The notes beneath the pieces were generated by a model. The model ran no database searches, was not told where the DNA came from, and saw nothing but the letters and a program-made list of their open reading frames with translations. Made by a program: the position numbers and the translations under genes. Below, in pieces: positions 44,813 through 53,026 of a DNA stretch of 64,000 nucleotides; the stretch's first letter is position 1; each line of letters begins with the position of its first letter. The stretch is from Streptomyces sp. R44. GTDB lineage: Bacteria; Actinomycetota; Actinomycetes; Streptomycetales; Streptomycetaceae. The stretch is from positions 3,658,001 through 3,722,000 of the forward strand of contig NZ_CP163444.1 in NCBI RefSeq assembly GCF_041053105.1, written 5' to 3'.

Positions 44813-44847
44813 GAGGGGCGGTGCGCTCGCGGTGCGCACCGCCCCTC
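44813..44847. terminator. Bidirectional terminator between the collagen-like gene and fruA
   Basis: A perfect 14-bp stem (44813-44826 with 44834-44847) and a 7-nt loop between two convergent genes. Confidence 0.85.
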
Positions 44848-44881
44848 CGCGGACGGCCCCCTCCTGTCCAGGGGGCCGGGC

Positions 44882-46864
44882 TCAGGCCGCCACGGTGACC
44901 TCCGGCTCGGCCGCCGGCACGGGTCCGGCCTCGGGAGCGGGCTTCCGGGCGCTCTTGAGGAGGATCACCAGACCGGCGCTGACGACCGTTCCGGCCGCGA
45001 TCGCGAGCAGATAGAGGAACGGGTTGCCGATCAGCGGGATCACGAAGACACCGCCGTGCGGGGCCCGCAGGGTGCACTCGAAGGCCATCGACAGGGCGCC
45101 GGTGACCGCGCCGCCCGCCATCGCCGCCGGGATGACCCGCAGCGGGTCGGCGGCGGCGAAGGGGATCGCGCCCTCGGAGATGAACGAGGCCCCGAGGACC
45201 CAGGCCGCCTTGCCGTTCTCGCGCTCGGTCCGGGTGAAGAGCCGGCCCCGTACGGTCGTGGCGAGGGCCATCGCGAGCGGCGGCACCATGCCCGCCGCCA
45301 TCACGGCGGCCATGACCTTGAGGGAGCCCTCGTTGGGGTTGGCGAGGCCGCCGACGGCGAAGGCGTACGCGACCTTGTTGACCGGGCCGCCGAGGTCGAA
45401 GCACATCATCAGGCCGAGGATGACGCCGAGGATCACCGCGTTGGCGCCGGAGAGGCCGGACAGCCAGTCCGTCAGGGCCTTCTGGAGGCTCGCGATCGGC
45501 TTGCCGACGACGAGGAACATCAGGAAGCCGACGACGATCGAGGACAACAGCGGGATCACGACCACCGGCATGATGCCCCTGAGGACGGCGGGGATCCGCA
45601 CCCGCTGGATCGCGAGGACCGTGCCGCCCGCGATCAGGCCGGCGACGAGACCGCCGAGGAAGCCCGCGTTGACGGTGAGCGCGATCGCGCCGCCGACGAA
45701 GCCGGGGACGAGACCGGGGCGGTCGGCCATCCCGTACGCGATGTACCCGGCGAGGACCGGTACGAGGAAGCCGAACGCGAGGCCGCCGATCTGGAACATC
45801 AGCGCGGCCCAGCTGTCGACCTGCCCCCAGTCGAAGTGCTGGGTGACGGAGGGGGCCTTGTTGATGTCCCAGCCGCCGAGGGCGAAGCCGAGGGCGATGA
45901 GGAGACCGCCCGCGGCGACGAACGGGACCATGTAACTGACGCCGGACATCAGCCACTTGCGGAGCTTGGTGCCGTAGCCCTCGTCCGGCTCGCCCGCCCT
46001 CTCGACGGGTGTCGGCTTCGAGGGGGAGACCTCGCCGCGTGCGGCCTTGTCCCGGACCTCGGCGATGAGTTCGGCGGCGCGGTTGATGCCGGCCTTGACG
46101 CCCACGTCGACGGTCGGCTTTCCGGCGAACCGTTCCTTCTCCCGTACGGGCACGTCGTGCGCGAAGATCACGCCGTCGGCGGCCGCGACGACCGCCGGGT
46201 CGAGCCGGGTGAACCCGGCCGAGCCCTGCGTCTCGACGGAGACCTCGACGCCCGTGGCCTCGCCCGCCTTCTCCAGCGCCTCGGCCGCCATGTAGGTGTG
46301 GGCGATGCCGGTGGGGCAGGAGGTGACGGCGACGATCCGGAAGGGCGCCTCGGCGACCGGAGCCTCCGGAGAGGGCTCATCGGAAGACGGCTCCTCCGAA
46401 GCCGGGTCCTCCGAAGCCGGCGCCTCCTCCCCCGCGATCAGCGCCGCCGCCCCCGCCGGGGACGTCGCGGAGCGCAGCGCGTCCGTGAACTCGGGGTCCA
46501 TCAGGTGGCGGGCCAGGGAGGACAGGATCGTCAGGTGGGCGTCGTCCGCGCCCGCCGGGGCGGCGATCAGGAAGATCAGGTCCGCCGGGCCGTCCGGGGC
46601 GCCGAAGTCGACGCCGGCGGCGGAGCGGCCGAAGGCGAGGGTGGGCTCGGTGACGTGGGTGCTGCGGCAGTGCGGGATGCCGATGCCGCCGTCGAGGCCG
46701 GTCGGCATCTGGGCCTCGCGGGCCGCGACGTCGGCGAGGAAGCCGTCGAGGTCGGTCACCCGGCCGCGTGCGACCATGCGCTCCGCGAGCGAACGGGCCG
46801 CCGCTTCCTTGCTGTCGGCGGACAGGTCGAGGTCGACCAGGTCCGCGGTGATCATCCTGCTCAT
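44882..46864 (-). CDS. fruA: Fructose-specific PTS transporter EIIABC, 660 aa
   Basis: Three fused PTS domains. EIIA (1-150) has His65 in GIPHCRS. An acidic linker (about 146-172) follows. EIIB has Cys183 in VAVTSCPTGIAHTY. The membrane domain EIIC (about 300-650, SGVSYMVPFVAAGGLLIALG onward) has about eight or more helices and GSLKVMAAVMAAGMVPP. It imports fructose as fructose-1-phosphate. ATG 46864 overlaps the fruK stop by 4 bp. It is the third gene of the fruR-fruK-fruA operon, and the order matches S. coelicolor. Longer open frames upstream lie over fruK. Confidence 0.95.
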   Translation of the reverse strand: MSRMITADLVDLDLSADSKEAAARSLAERMVARGRVTDLDGFLADVAAREAQMPTGLDGGIGIPHCRSTHVTEPTLAFGRSAAGVDFGAPDGPADLIFLIAAPAGADDAHLTILSSLARHLMDPEFTDALRSATSPAGAAALIAGEEAPASEDPASEEPSSDEPSPEAPVAEAPFRIVAVTSCPTGIAHTYMAAEALEKAGEATGVEVSVETQGSAGFTRLDPAVVAAADGVIFAHDVPVREKERFAGKPTVDVGVKAGINRAAELIAEVRDKAARGEVSPSKPTPVERAGEPDEGYGTKLRKWLMSGVSYMVPFVAAGGLLIALGFALGGWDINKAPSVTQHFDWGQVDSWAALMFQIGGLAFGFLVPVLAGYIAYGMADRPGLVPGFVGGAIALTVNAGFLGGLVAGLIAGGTVLAIQRVRIPAVLRGIMPVVVIPLLSSIVVGFLMFLVVGKPIASLQKALTDWLSGLSGANAVILGVILGLMMCFDLGGPVNKVAYAFAVGGLANPNEGSLKVMAAVMAAGMVPPLAMALATTVRGRLFTRTERENGKAAWVLGASFISEGAIPFAAADPLRVIPAAMAGGAVTGALSMAFECTLRAPHGGVFVIPLIGNPFLYLLAIAAGTVVSAGLVILLKSARKPAPEAGPVPAAEPEVTVAA

Positions 46865-47814
46865 CGCGGGCTCCCTTGCTCGCTGAGTACTCGGTCGAGG
46901 GGTACGTCGGCGGTCACCGTGACCGCCGCCGGGTCCAGGTCGCCCGGGGTGGGCATCTCGCTGCCGGGCAGCTGCACGGCGGCCGCCCCGTGGGCGACGG
47001 CGGCCGCGAGGGCCTCGGGTCCTTCGCCGCCGGCCGCGAGGAAGCCGGCCAGGGAGGCGTCGCCCGCGCCGACGTCGGAGCGGACGGCGGCGACGGCGGC
47101 GTGGCCGTACCAGACGCCGTCCGCCGAGACGAGGAGCTGGCCGTCGGCGCCGAGGCTGGCGAGGACGGCGCCCGCGCCGAGCTCGCGCAGTTCCTCGGCC
47201 GCCTTGACGGCGTCGCCGACGGTGGCGAGGGGGCGGCCGACGGCCTCGGCGAGTTCGTCGGCGTTCGGCTTGACGACGTCGGGGCGGGCGGCGAGGGCCG
47301 CCAGCAGCGACGGGCCCGAGGTGTCGAGGGCGATCCGGGCCCCGGCGCCGTGGGCGCGGGTGACGAGCCGGGCGTACCACTCGGGGGCGAGGCCGCGCGG
47401 GAGGCTGCCGCAGCAGGCGATCCAGTCGGCGGCGGGCGAGTAGGCGCCGACGGCGGAGAGCAGGGTCTCGGCCTCCTCGCCGCTCAGTTCCGGGCCGGGC
47501 GCGTTGATCTTCGTCAGGGTGCCGTCCGGTTCCGCGAGGGCGATGTTGGAGCGGGTGTGGCCGGTGACGGGGACGGGGGCGACCTCGATGCCCTGGCCCG
47601 CGAGGAGCTGGGCGACGAGGGCGCCGGGGGCGCCGCCGAGGGGGACGACGGCGACGGTGCGGTGTCCGGCGGCGGCGACGGCCCGGGAGACGTTGACGCC
47701 CTTGCCGCCGGGGTCGACGCGTTCGGCGGCGGCGCGCAGCACCTCGCCGCGCTCCAGGCCGGGGACCTCGTACGTCCGGTCCAGGGAGGGGTTGGGGGTG
47801 ACGGTGAGGATCAT
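46861..47814 (-). CDS. fruK: 1-phosphofructokinase, PfkB family, 317 aa
   Basis: A PfkB carbohydrate kinase: MILTVTPNPSLDRTYEVPGL at the start, GGKGVNVSRAVAAAGH, and the anion-hole/catalytic motif DVGAGDASLAGFLAAG. It converts fructose-1-phosphate to fructose-1,6-bisphosphate in the cytoplasm. It overlaps both neighbours by 4 bp, so the three fru genes are translated together. Confidence 0.94.
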   Translation of the reverse strand: MILTVTPNPSLDRTYEVPGLERGEVLRAAAERVDPGGKGVNVSRAVAAAGHRTVAVVPLGGAPGALVAQLLAGQGIEVAPVPVTGHTRSNIALAEPDGTLTKINAPGPELSGEEAETLLSAVGAYSPAADWIACCGSLPRGLAPEWYARLVTRAHGAGARIALDTSGPSLLAALAARPDVVKPNADELAEAVGRPLATVGDAVKAAEELRELGAGAVLASLGADGQLLVSADGVWYGHAAVAAVRSDVGAGDASLAGFLAAGGEGPEALAAAVAHGAAAVQLPGSEMPTPGDLDPAAVTVTADVPLDRVLSEQGSPR

Positions 47815-48572
47815 GCGCGTACGACTTCCGTTCCGGTGGCCTCGATGGCCGCGGCGTCCTCGGGGCTGAGCCCGCTGTCGGTGACGATCAGGTCGACGTC
47901 GGTCAGGTCGCCGAAGCGGGCGAAGTGCTCCTGCCCGTGCTTGGCGGAGTCGGCGAGCAGGACGACCCGGCGGGCGGCGGCGACGACGGCCCGCTTGACG
48001 GCGGCCTCGGCGAGGTCGGGGGTGGTGAGTCCGTGCTCGGCCGAGAAGCCGTTGGCGCCGAGGAAGGCGACGTCGGCGCGGATCTCCCCGTACGCCCTGA
48101 GCGCCCAGGCGTCGACGGCGGCGCGGGTGCGGTGGCGTACGCGTCCGCCGACGAGGTGCAGGTCGATGCCGGGGTGGTCGGCGAGCCGGGCGGCGACGGG
48201 GAGGGCGTGGGTGACGACGGTCAGGGTGCGGTCGAGGGGGAACTCGGCGGCGAGACGGGCGAGGGTCGAGCCGGCGTCGAGGACGACGCTGCCCTCCGTG
48301 GGGAGTTCGGCGAGGGCGGCGCGGACGATGCGGTCCTTCTCGTCGGCGGCGGTGGACTCGCGCTCGGCGAGGTCGGGCTCGAAGTCGAGCCGTCCGGCGG
48401 GGATGGCGCCGCCGTGGACCCGGCGGAGGAGTCCGGCCCGGTCGAGGGCCTTGAGGTCGCGCCGTACGGTCTCGGCGGTGACCTGGAACTCCTCGGCGAG
48501 GGAGAGGACGTCGACGCGTCCGCTCTCGCGGGCGATCCGGAGGATCTCTTGCTGGCGCTCGGGTGCGTACAT
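47811..48572 (-). CDS. fruR: DeoR-family fructose operon regulator, 253 aa
   Basis: A DeoR winged helix starts MYAPERQQEILRIARESGRV with the helix-turn-helix VLSLAEEFQVTAETVRRDLK and the DeoR signature LLRRVHGGAIP. The sugar-phosphate sensor domain follows (VLDAGSTLARLAAEF; ADVAFLGANGFS). It likely represses the fru operon and releases it on fructose-1-phosphate. As first gene it autoregulates. The upstream DNA carries five imperfect 22-24 bp tandem repeats. Confidence 0.92.
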   Translation of the reverse strand: MYAPERQQEILRIARESGRVDVLSLAEEFQVTAETVRRDLKALDRAGLLRRVHGGAIPAGRLDFEPDLAERESTAADEKDRIVRAALAELPTEGSVVLDAGSTLARLAAEFPLDRTLTVVTHALPVAARLADHPGIDLHLVGGRVRHRTRAAVDAWALRAYGEIRADVAFLGANGFSAEHGLTTPDLAEAAVKRAVVAAARRVVLLADSAKHGQEHFARFGDLTDVDLIVTDSGLSPEDAAAIEATGTEVVRA

Positions 48573-48653
48573 GCCTGTCTACGTCCGTTCGATGCCCGAA
48601 CCTGTGGTTTCAGTGTCAGGCTACGCCTCGATTTCCGCCAAGTAAACGAATCC

Positions 48654-48769
48654 GGGCATCCATATGGGCACAAACGGACATCGGTCCTAGGCGCACACGG
48701 GCATCGGCCCTGGGCGCACACAGGCATCGGCCCTTGCCCGGGCACGGGCATCCACCCTTGCCCGGGCAC
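48654..48769. repeat. Five imperfect 22-24 bp tandem repeats upstream of fruR
   Basis: The units start at 48654, 48676, 48699, 48722 and 48746, each with GGGCATC (or GGACATC, AGGCATC) at the left and GGCGCACAC or CGGGCAC at the right. They lie 82-197 bp upstream of the fruR start on the minus strand, between it and the terminator of the exporter gene. They could be FruR operators or a neutral repeat. Confidence 0.7.
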
Positions 48770-48775
48770 GACGAA

Positions 48776-48813
48776 GGGCCCTGCCCCCGGGACGCATCCC
48801 GGGACCAGGGCCC
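48776..48813 (-). terminator. Terminator of the DHA2 exporter gene
   Basis: GGGCCCTG at 48776 pairs with CAGGGCCC at 48813, and CCGGGA with TCCCGG further in. It lies 17 bp past the minus-strand stop. Confidence 0.75.
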
Positions 48814-48829
48814 CAGCCGGGCGACGGGC

Positions 48830-50368
48830 TCAGTGCGTGAGCACCGGCTCCTTGTCGACCGTCACGGTCTCGCCCGCCTCGTCGGCGTCGTCACCGCCGT
48901 CCTCCAGGTGCTGCTTCGGCTTCGCCGGCAGCGCGAACATCACCAGGAAGATCACGGCGAGCACGCCCGCCGCCCAGCCCAGCGAGTTCTGGAAGGCGTC
49001 CCCGAACGCCGCCCCCACCTCGGCCGGAGCCTTGGCGAGCTTCTCGTCGTCGATCGTCCCGAAGAAGACCACGGACACCAGGCCGAGTCCGAGCGCGTTG
49101 CCCATCTGCCCGGTCGTGTTGATCAGACCCGAGGCCGAACCGGCGTGCTCCTTCGGCACCTCCGAGAGCACCGCGTCCGTCAGCGGCGCCACGATCAGGC
49201 CCATGCCGAGGCCCATGACCACCAGCGGCGGGATCATCTGCCAGGAGTGGATCCCGGCCCCGTACCGCCCGGACACGAAGACGTAGAGCAGGATGCCCGC
49301 GATCATCGTCAGGGCGCCCGCCTGGAGCACCTTCCGGCCGAAGCGCGGCACCAGCTTCTGCACGGACATGCCCGCCGCCACCGAGACCGAGATCGAGAAC
49401 GGCACCCCGGTCAGACCCGCGTGCAGCGGGGTCCAGCCGAGTCCGATCTGCATGTACAGCGTCCAGACCAGGAAGAAGATGCCGAGCACGACACCGAAGG
49501 TCAGCTGCACCGCGATGCCCGCCGCGAAGCTCTTCACCCTGAACAGCGACAGCTCGACGAGCGGCGAACCGTCCTTCTTCGTCTTGTACTTCTCGTACGC
49601 GACGAGGGCACCGAAGACGAGCAGGCTGCCGGCCATCATCAGGTGGCCCCAGAGCGGCCAGTCCAGCTCACGGCCGCGGGTCAGCGGGTAGACCAGCATG
49701 AGCAGCGCCGTCGTCACCAGGAGCACGCCGACCATGTCGAGCTTGAGCGCCTTCGGCGCCTTCGACTCGGCGATGAACTTCCGGCCCAGGATCAGGGCGG
49801 CGACGCCGACCGGCAGGTTGATCAGGAAGATCGGACGCCACTCCAGGCCCGCGATGTTCCACTGCGTGAGCAGCGCGCCGAGCAGCGGGCCCGAGACCGC
49901 GCCGAGGCCGATGATCGCGCCGAACATTCCGAAGACCTTGCCGCGCTCGTGCGCCGGGAAGGTGACGTGGATGATCGACAGGACCTGCGGGACCATCATC
50001 GCGGCCGCGGCGCCCTGGAGCAGCCGGGAGCCGACCAGCATCTCCTGGTTGGCCGCGAAGCCGCAGAGCGCCGAGGCGAGGGTGAAGCCGGCGGTACCGA
50101 GGAGGAAGAGGCGCTTGCGGCCGTAGATGTCCCCGAGCCGTCCACCGGTGATCAGCCCGGCGGCGAACGCGAGGGCGTACCCGGCGGTGATCCACTGGAT
50201 GGCCCCGAACGAGGCGCCGAGGTCCTTCTCGATGCTGGGGATCGCGATGTTGACGATCGTGGCGTCGACCAGGTCCATGAAGGCGGCGGTCATGACGATG
50301 GCGAGGGCGATCCAGCGCCGCTTGTCGCCGGCCTCTGCCGCTTCCGCGGCGGCGTCGTGTGAACTCAT
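48830..50368 (-). CDS. DHA2 family MFS drug exporter, 14 TM, 512 aa
   Basis: Fourteen predicted helices, with the DHA2 opening AIVMTAAFMDLVDATIVNIA, motif A (GRLGDIYGRKRLFLLG) and motif C-like GAIIGLGAVSGPLLGALL. It resembles EmrB/QacA multidrug efflux pumps. No Shine-Dalgarno is obvious before ATG 50368, so a leaderless message is possible. It is divergent from the WYL regulator gene 62 bp away, its likely controller. Confidence 0.92.
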   Translation of the reverse strand: MSSHDAAAEAAEAGDKRRWIALAIVMTAAFMDLVDATIVNIAIPSIEKDLGASFGAIQWITAGYALAFAAGLITGGRLGDIYGRKRLFLLGTAGFTLASALCGFAANQEMLVGSRLLQGAAAAMMVPQVLSIIHVTFPAHERGKVFGMFGAIIGLGAVSGPLLGALLTQWNIAGLEWRPIFLINLPVGVAALILGRKFIAESKAPKALKLDMVGVLLVTTALLMLVYPLTRGRELDWPLWGHLMMAGSLLVFGALVAYEKYKTKKDGSPLVELSLFRVKSFAAGIAVQLTFGVVLGIFFLVWTLYMQIGLGWTPLHAGLTGVPFSISVSVAAGMSVQKLVPRFGRKVLQAGALTMIAGILLYVFVSGRYGAGIHSWQMIPPLVVMGLGMGLIVAPLTDAVLSEVPKEHAGSASGLINTTGQMGNALGLGLVSVVFFGTIDDEKLAKAPAEVGAAFGDAFQNSLGWAAGVLAVIFLVMFALPAKPKQHLEDGGDDADEAGETVTVDKEPVLTH

Positions 50369-50383
50369 ACGAAGAAGATAGAA

Positions 50384-50407
50384 GTCATGTAGGTCAGGTC
50401 ATGTCCT
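50384..50407. promoter_or_regulatory. Candidate operator between exporter and WYL regulator
   Basis: GTCATGT (50384-50390) recurs within AGGTCATGTCCT (50396-50407), itself a near palindrome AGGnCATGnCCT. The sites sit in the 62-bp divergent gap and may bind the adjacent regulator. Evidence is weak. Confidence 0.3.
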
Positions 50408-50430
50408 AGATAGGCCTCATCCTGGAAAAC

Positions 50431-51390
50431 ATGACGGACACCCCGGCACGACTCCTGAATCTGCTCTCGCTCCTCCAGACCCCGCGCGAGTGGCCCGGAA
50501 GCGAACTCGCCGAACGGCTCTCGGTCTCCCCGCGCACCATCCGCCGTGACATCGACCGGCTCCGCGACCTCGGCTACCCGGTCGAGGCCACCATGGGCGC
50601 GATCGGCGGCTACCGCCTCGTCGCCGGTACGGCGATGCCCCCGCTGCTCCTCGACGACGAGGAGGCCGTCGCGATCGCCGTGGGCCTGCGCGCCGGGGCC
50701 GGACACGCCATCGAGGGCGTCGAGGAGGCGTCCGTACGGGCCCTGGCGAAGCTGGAGCAGGTGCTGCCCGCGCGGCTCCGGCACCGGGTGTCCACCCTCC
50801 AGAACGCGACGATCCCGCTGACCAGGGGCGACGGCGCCACGGTCACGCCCGCGACGCTGACGGCGCTCGCGGGAGCGGTGACCGGGCACGAGCGGCTGCG
50901 GTTCGGCTACCGGGCCGGGGACGGGACGGAGACGAAGCGGCTCGTGGAGCCGTACCGGCTGGTGTCGACCGGCCGTCGCTGGTACCTCGTCGCGTACGAC
51001 CTGGGGCGGGAGGACTGGCGGACCTTCCGGGTGGACCGGGTCAGCGAGCCGCTCCCGACGGGCGCGCGCTTCACCCCGCGGGAGCTGCCGTCGGGCGACG
51101 CGGCCACGTACATGGCGCGCTCCATGGCCCGGGCGCAGGGCGAGGTCGACCTCGACGTGACCTTCGCCGCGCCGGCCGAGTTCGTCGTGGCCCGCCTCCC
51201 GTCCCACCTCGTCCCGGTCGCGACGGGCCCCGACCACTGCCGCCTGCGCGCCCGGGTCACCGACTCGGTGGAATGGCTGGCCCTCCGCCTGGCCCTGATG
51301 GACATCGACTTCACGGTCCACGGCCCGGAGGCTCTGATCACGTACATGCGGGACCTGTCGGGGCGGCTGGCGACGGCGACGGGGGCCTGA
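50431..51390 (+). CDS. WYL-domain transcriptional regulator (YafY/DeoR-like), 319 aa
   Basis: An N-terminal winged helix (LLNLLSLLQTPREWPGSELA; LSVSPRTIRRDIDRLRDLGY) followed by a WYL ligand-binding domain (RLVEPYRLVSTGRRWYLVAY) and a C-terminal dimerisation region. These proteins bind small molecules or nucleic-acid fragments and regulate neighbours. It is divergent from the DHA2 exporter, so drug-responsive control of efflux is a reasonable inference. Repeat copy B begins 8 bp after its stop. Confidence 0.9.
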   Translation: MTDTPARLLNLLSLLQTPREWPGSELAERLSVSPRTIRRDIDRLRDLGYPVEATMGAIGGYRLVAGTAMPPLLLDDEEAVAIAVGLRAGAGHAIEGVEEASVRALAKLEQVLPARLRHRVSTLQNATIPLTRGDGATVTPATLTALAGAVTGHERLRFGYRAGDGTETKRLVEPYRLVSTGRRWYLVAYDLGREDWRTFRVDRVSEPLPTGARFTPRELPSGDAATYMARSMARAQGEVDLDVTFAAPAEFVVARLPSHLVPVATGPDHCRLRARVTDSVEWLALRLALMDIDFTVHGPEALITYMRDLSGRLATATGA

Positions 51391-51397
51391 GCCCGCC

Positions 51398-51606
51398 GCC
51401 GTTGTGGGCATGCGTTCCGCCGGGGCGGAACGGGTGGGCACAACGGAACGGCGCCCCTACCGGCGCCGAAGGCTTACGCGCCTGGACCCGCACCACCGGC
51501 TCGGTGCACGTGGTGCGGGTCCAGGCACGCAACGCGGAGGCGCCGCTGGGCGCGCCGTCCCGTGTGCCCACCCGTCCCGCCCCAGCGGGACGATTGCCCA
51601 CACGGC
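51398..51606. mobile_element. MITE-like intergenic inverted-repeat element, copy B (209 bp)
   Basis: The ends are GCCGTTGTGGGCATGCGTTC and, inverted, GCCGTGTGGGCAATCGTCCC, followed inward by GGCGGAACGGGTGGGCACAA on the left and the equivalent with GGGACGGGTGGGCACACGGG on the right. A central perfect inverted repeat CCTGGACCCGCACCA / TGGTGCGGGTCCAGG could form a cruciform. It corresponds to copy A (39085-39330) in reverse orientation but lacks the nested hairpin. It fills the gap between convergent genes (WYL regulator and hrdD) and codes for nothing recognisable. Confidence 0.7.
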
Positions 51607-51639
51607 AGCGGGGCGACGCCCGCCCGGGCGCCGGCCGCC

Positions 51640-52641
51640 TCAGGCCACCGCGTCGAAGCCCGTGTCGTGGGCCATCTTCTTCAGTTCGAGCAGCGCGTGC
51701 TTCTCGATCTGGCGGATCCGCTCCCGCGTCAGCCCGTGCTCCTTGCCGACCTCCGTCAGCGTCCGCTCGCGGCCGTCCTCGATGCCGTACCGCATGCGGA
51801 TGATCGAGGCGGTCCGGTGGTCGAGCTTGTCGATGAGGTCGTCCAGCTCCTCGCTGCGCAGCAGGGTCAGGACCGACTGCTCCGGCGAGATCGCCGACGT
51901 GTCCTCCAGCAGGTCGCCGAACTGGGTCTCGCCCTCGTCGTCCACCGACATGTTCAGCGAGACCGGGTCCCGCGCCCAGTCCAGGACGTCCGTGACGCGC
52001 TCGGGCGTCGAGCCGAGCTCGGTCGCGATCTCGGCGGGCTCGGGCTCCCGCCCGTGCTCCCTGTTGAACTCGCGCTGCACCCGCCGGATCCGGCCGAGCT
52101 CCTCCACGAGGTGGACGGGGAGCCGGATGGTCCGGGACTGGTCGGCGATGGACCGGGTGATGGCCTGGCGGATCCACCACGTGGCGTACGTGGAGAACTT
52201 GAAGCCCTTCGCGTAGTCGAACTTCTCGACCGCGCGCACCAGGCCCGCGTTCCCCTCCTGGATCAGGTCGAGCAGCGGCAGCCCGCTGCGCGGATAGCGC
52301 CGCGCGACGGCCACCACGAGCCGCAGGTTGGACTTGATGAAGAGGTCCTTGGCCCGCTCGCCCTCGGCGACCAGCGCTTCGAGCTCCTCACGGGTCGCCC
52401 CGCCCGCCTCGCTCTCCACCTCTTCGTCGAGTATCTGCTGGGCGTAGACGCCCGCCTCGATCGTCTGGGAGAGCTCGACCTCCTTGGCGGCGTCGAGCAG
52501 GGGCGTGCGCGCGATCTCGTCGAGGTACATGCCGACCAGGTCGCGGTCGGCGATCTCCCCGCCCACGGCGCGAACGCTGCTTGCCCGTGCGGCCCCGCTC
52601 TGGGCGGAGGTCTGACGACGGGCGACGGCACGGGTTGCCAT
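51640..52641 (-). CDS. hrdD: Principal-like RNA polymerase sigma factor HrdD, 333 aa
   Basis: A group 2 sigma-70 factor. Region 1.2 is DRDLVGMYLDEIARTPLLDA. Regions 2.1-2.4 include NLRLVVAVARRYPRSGLPLL and GFKFSTYATWWIRQAITRSI. Region 3 (RLPVHLVEELGRIRRVQREF) and region 4.2 (LTEVGKEHGLTRERIRQIEK) complete it, with no long region 1.1. The N-terminus MATRAVARRQTSAQSGAARA and length match HrdD of S. coelicolor rather than HrdB. ATG 52641 is used. A possible ECF-sigma promoter lies about 60-90 bp upstream. Confidence 0.88.
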   Translation of the reverse strand: MATRAVARRQTSAQSGAARASSVRAVGGEIADRDLVGMYLDEIARTPLLDAAKEVELSQTIEAGVYAQQILDEEVESEAGGATREELEALVAEGERAKDLFIKSNLRLVVAVARRYPRSGLPLLDLIQEGNAGLVRAVEKFDYAKGFKFSTYATWWIRQAITRSIADQSRTIRLPVHLVEELGRIRRVQREFNREHGREPEPAEIATELGSTPERVTDVLDWARDPVSLNMSVDDEGETQFGDLLEDTSAISPEQSVLTLLRSEELDDLIDKLDHRTASIIRMRYGIEDGRERTLTEVGKEHGLTRERIRQIEKHALLELKKMAHDTGFDAVA

Positions 52642-53026
52642 GCGTGCTCCCTTGCTGAGTAGGTCGCGACACCCTTCCGGGTGCCCTGCATCCGACGGAA
52701 ACAACGACTGGAATCAGGACAGAATTCCCACCCGGCACATGGATTTTCGCGATCATGCAGTATCCTGCGCGGCCGCCGCCCCCGCGGGCGCACCGCGGGC
52801 ACCCGTGGAGGTGCAGGTCAGACCGGGCACGGAGGGTGAAACGGCGCCCCTCGCGGGAGCACCCGACCACGCTGTCGGTGAGACCGCGATCACATGCGGC
52901 GCCATCCCTTCAGACGCGCCGACTCGACCCACGGTTGCCTCCGCGGCGGGCCGCCTCGCCTCCGCCCAGCGGCCTAGGTCCCGAGCCCGTTCCGCCGCGC
53001 CGCTCCCCCGGCCTAGCGTCGCCCCC
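52642..53026. other. 385-bp divergent intergenic region hrdD / questin oxidase-like gene
   Basis: The hrdD half is lower in GC and contains the candidate ECF promoter. The other half is GC-rich with a possible -10-like TAGCGT ending about 10 bp before the ATG at 53027, consistent with a leaderless message. No protein-coding ORF is convincing. Confidence 0.5.
52703..52728 (-). promoter_or_regulatory. Candidate ECF (SigE-type) promoter of hrdD
   Basis: On the minus strand GGAAT (52728-52724), 18 bp, then GTT (52705-52703) resembles the Streptomyces SigE promoter pattern GGAAC-N18-GTT with one change in the -35. hrdD of S. coelicolor is known to be transcribed by SigE. The match is weak. Confidence 0.35.
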
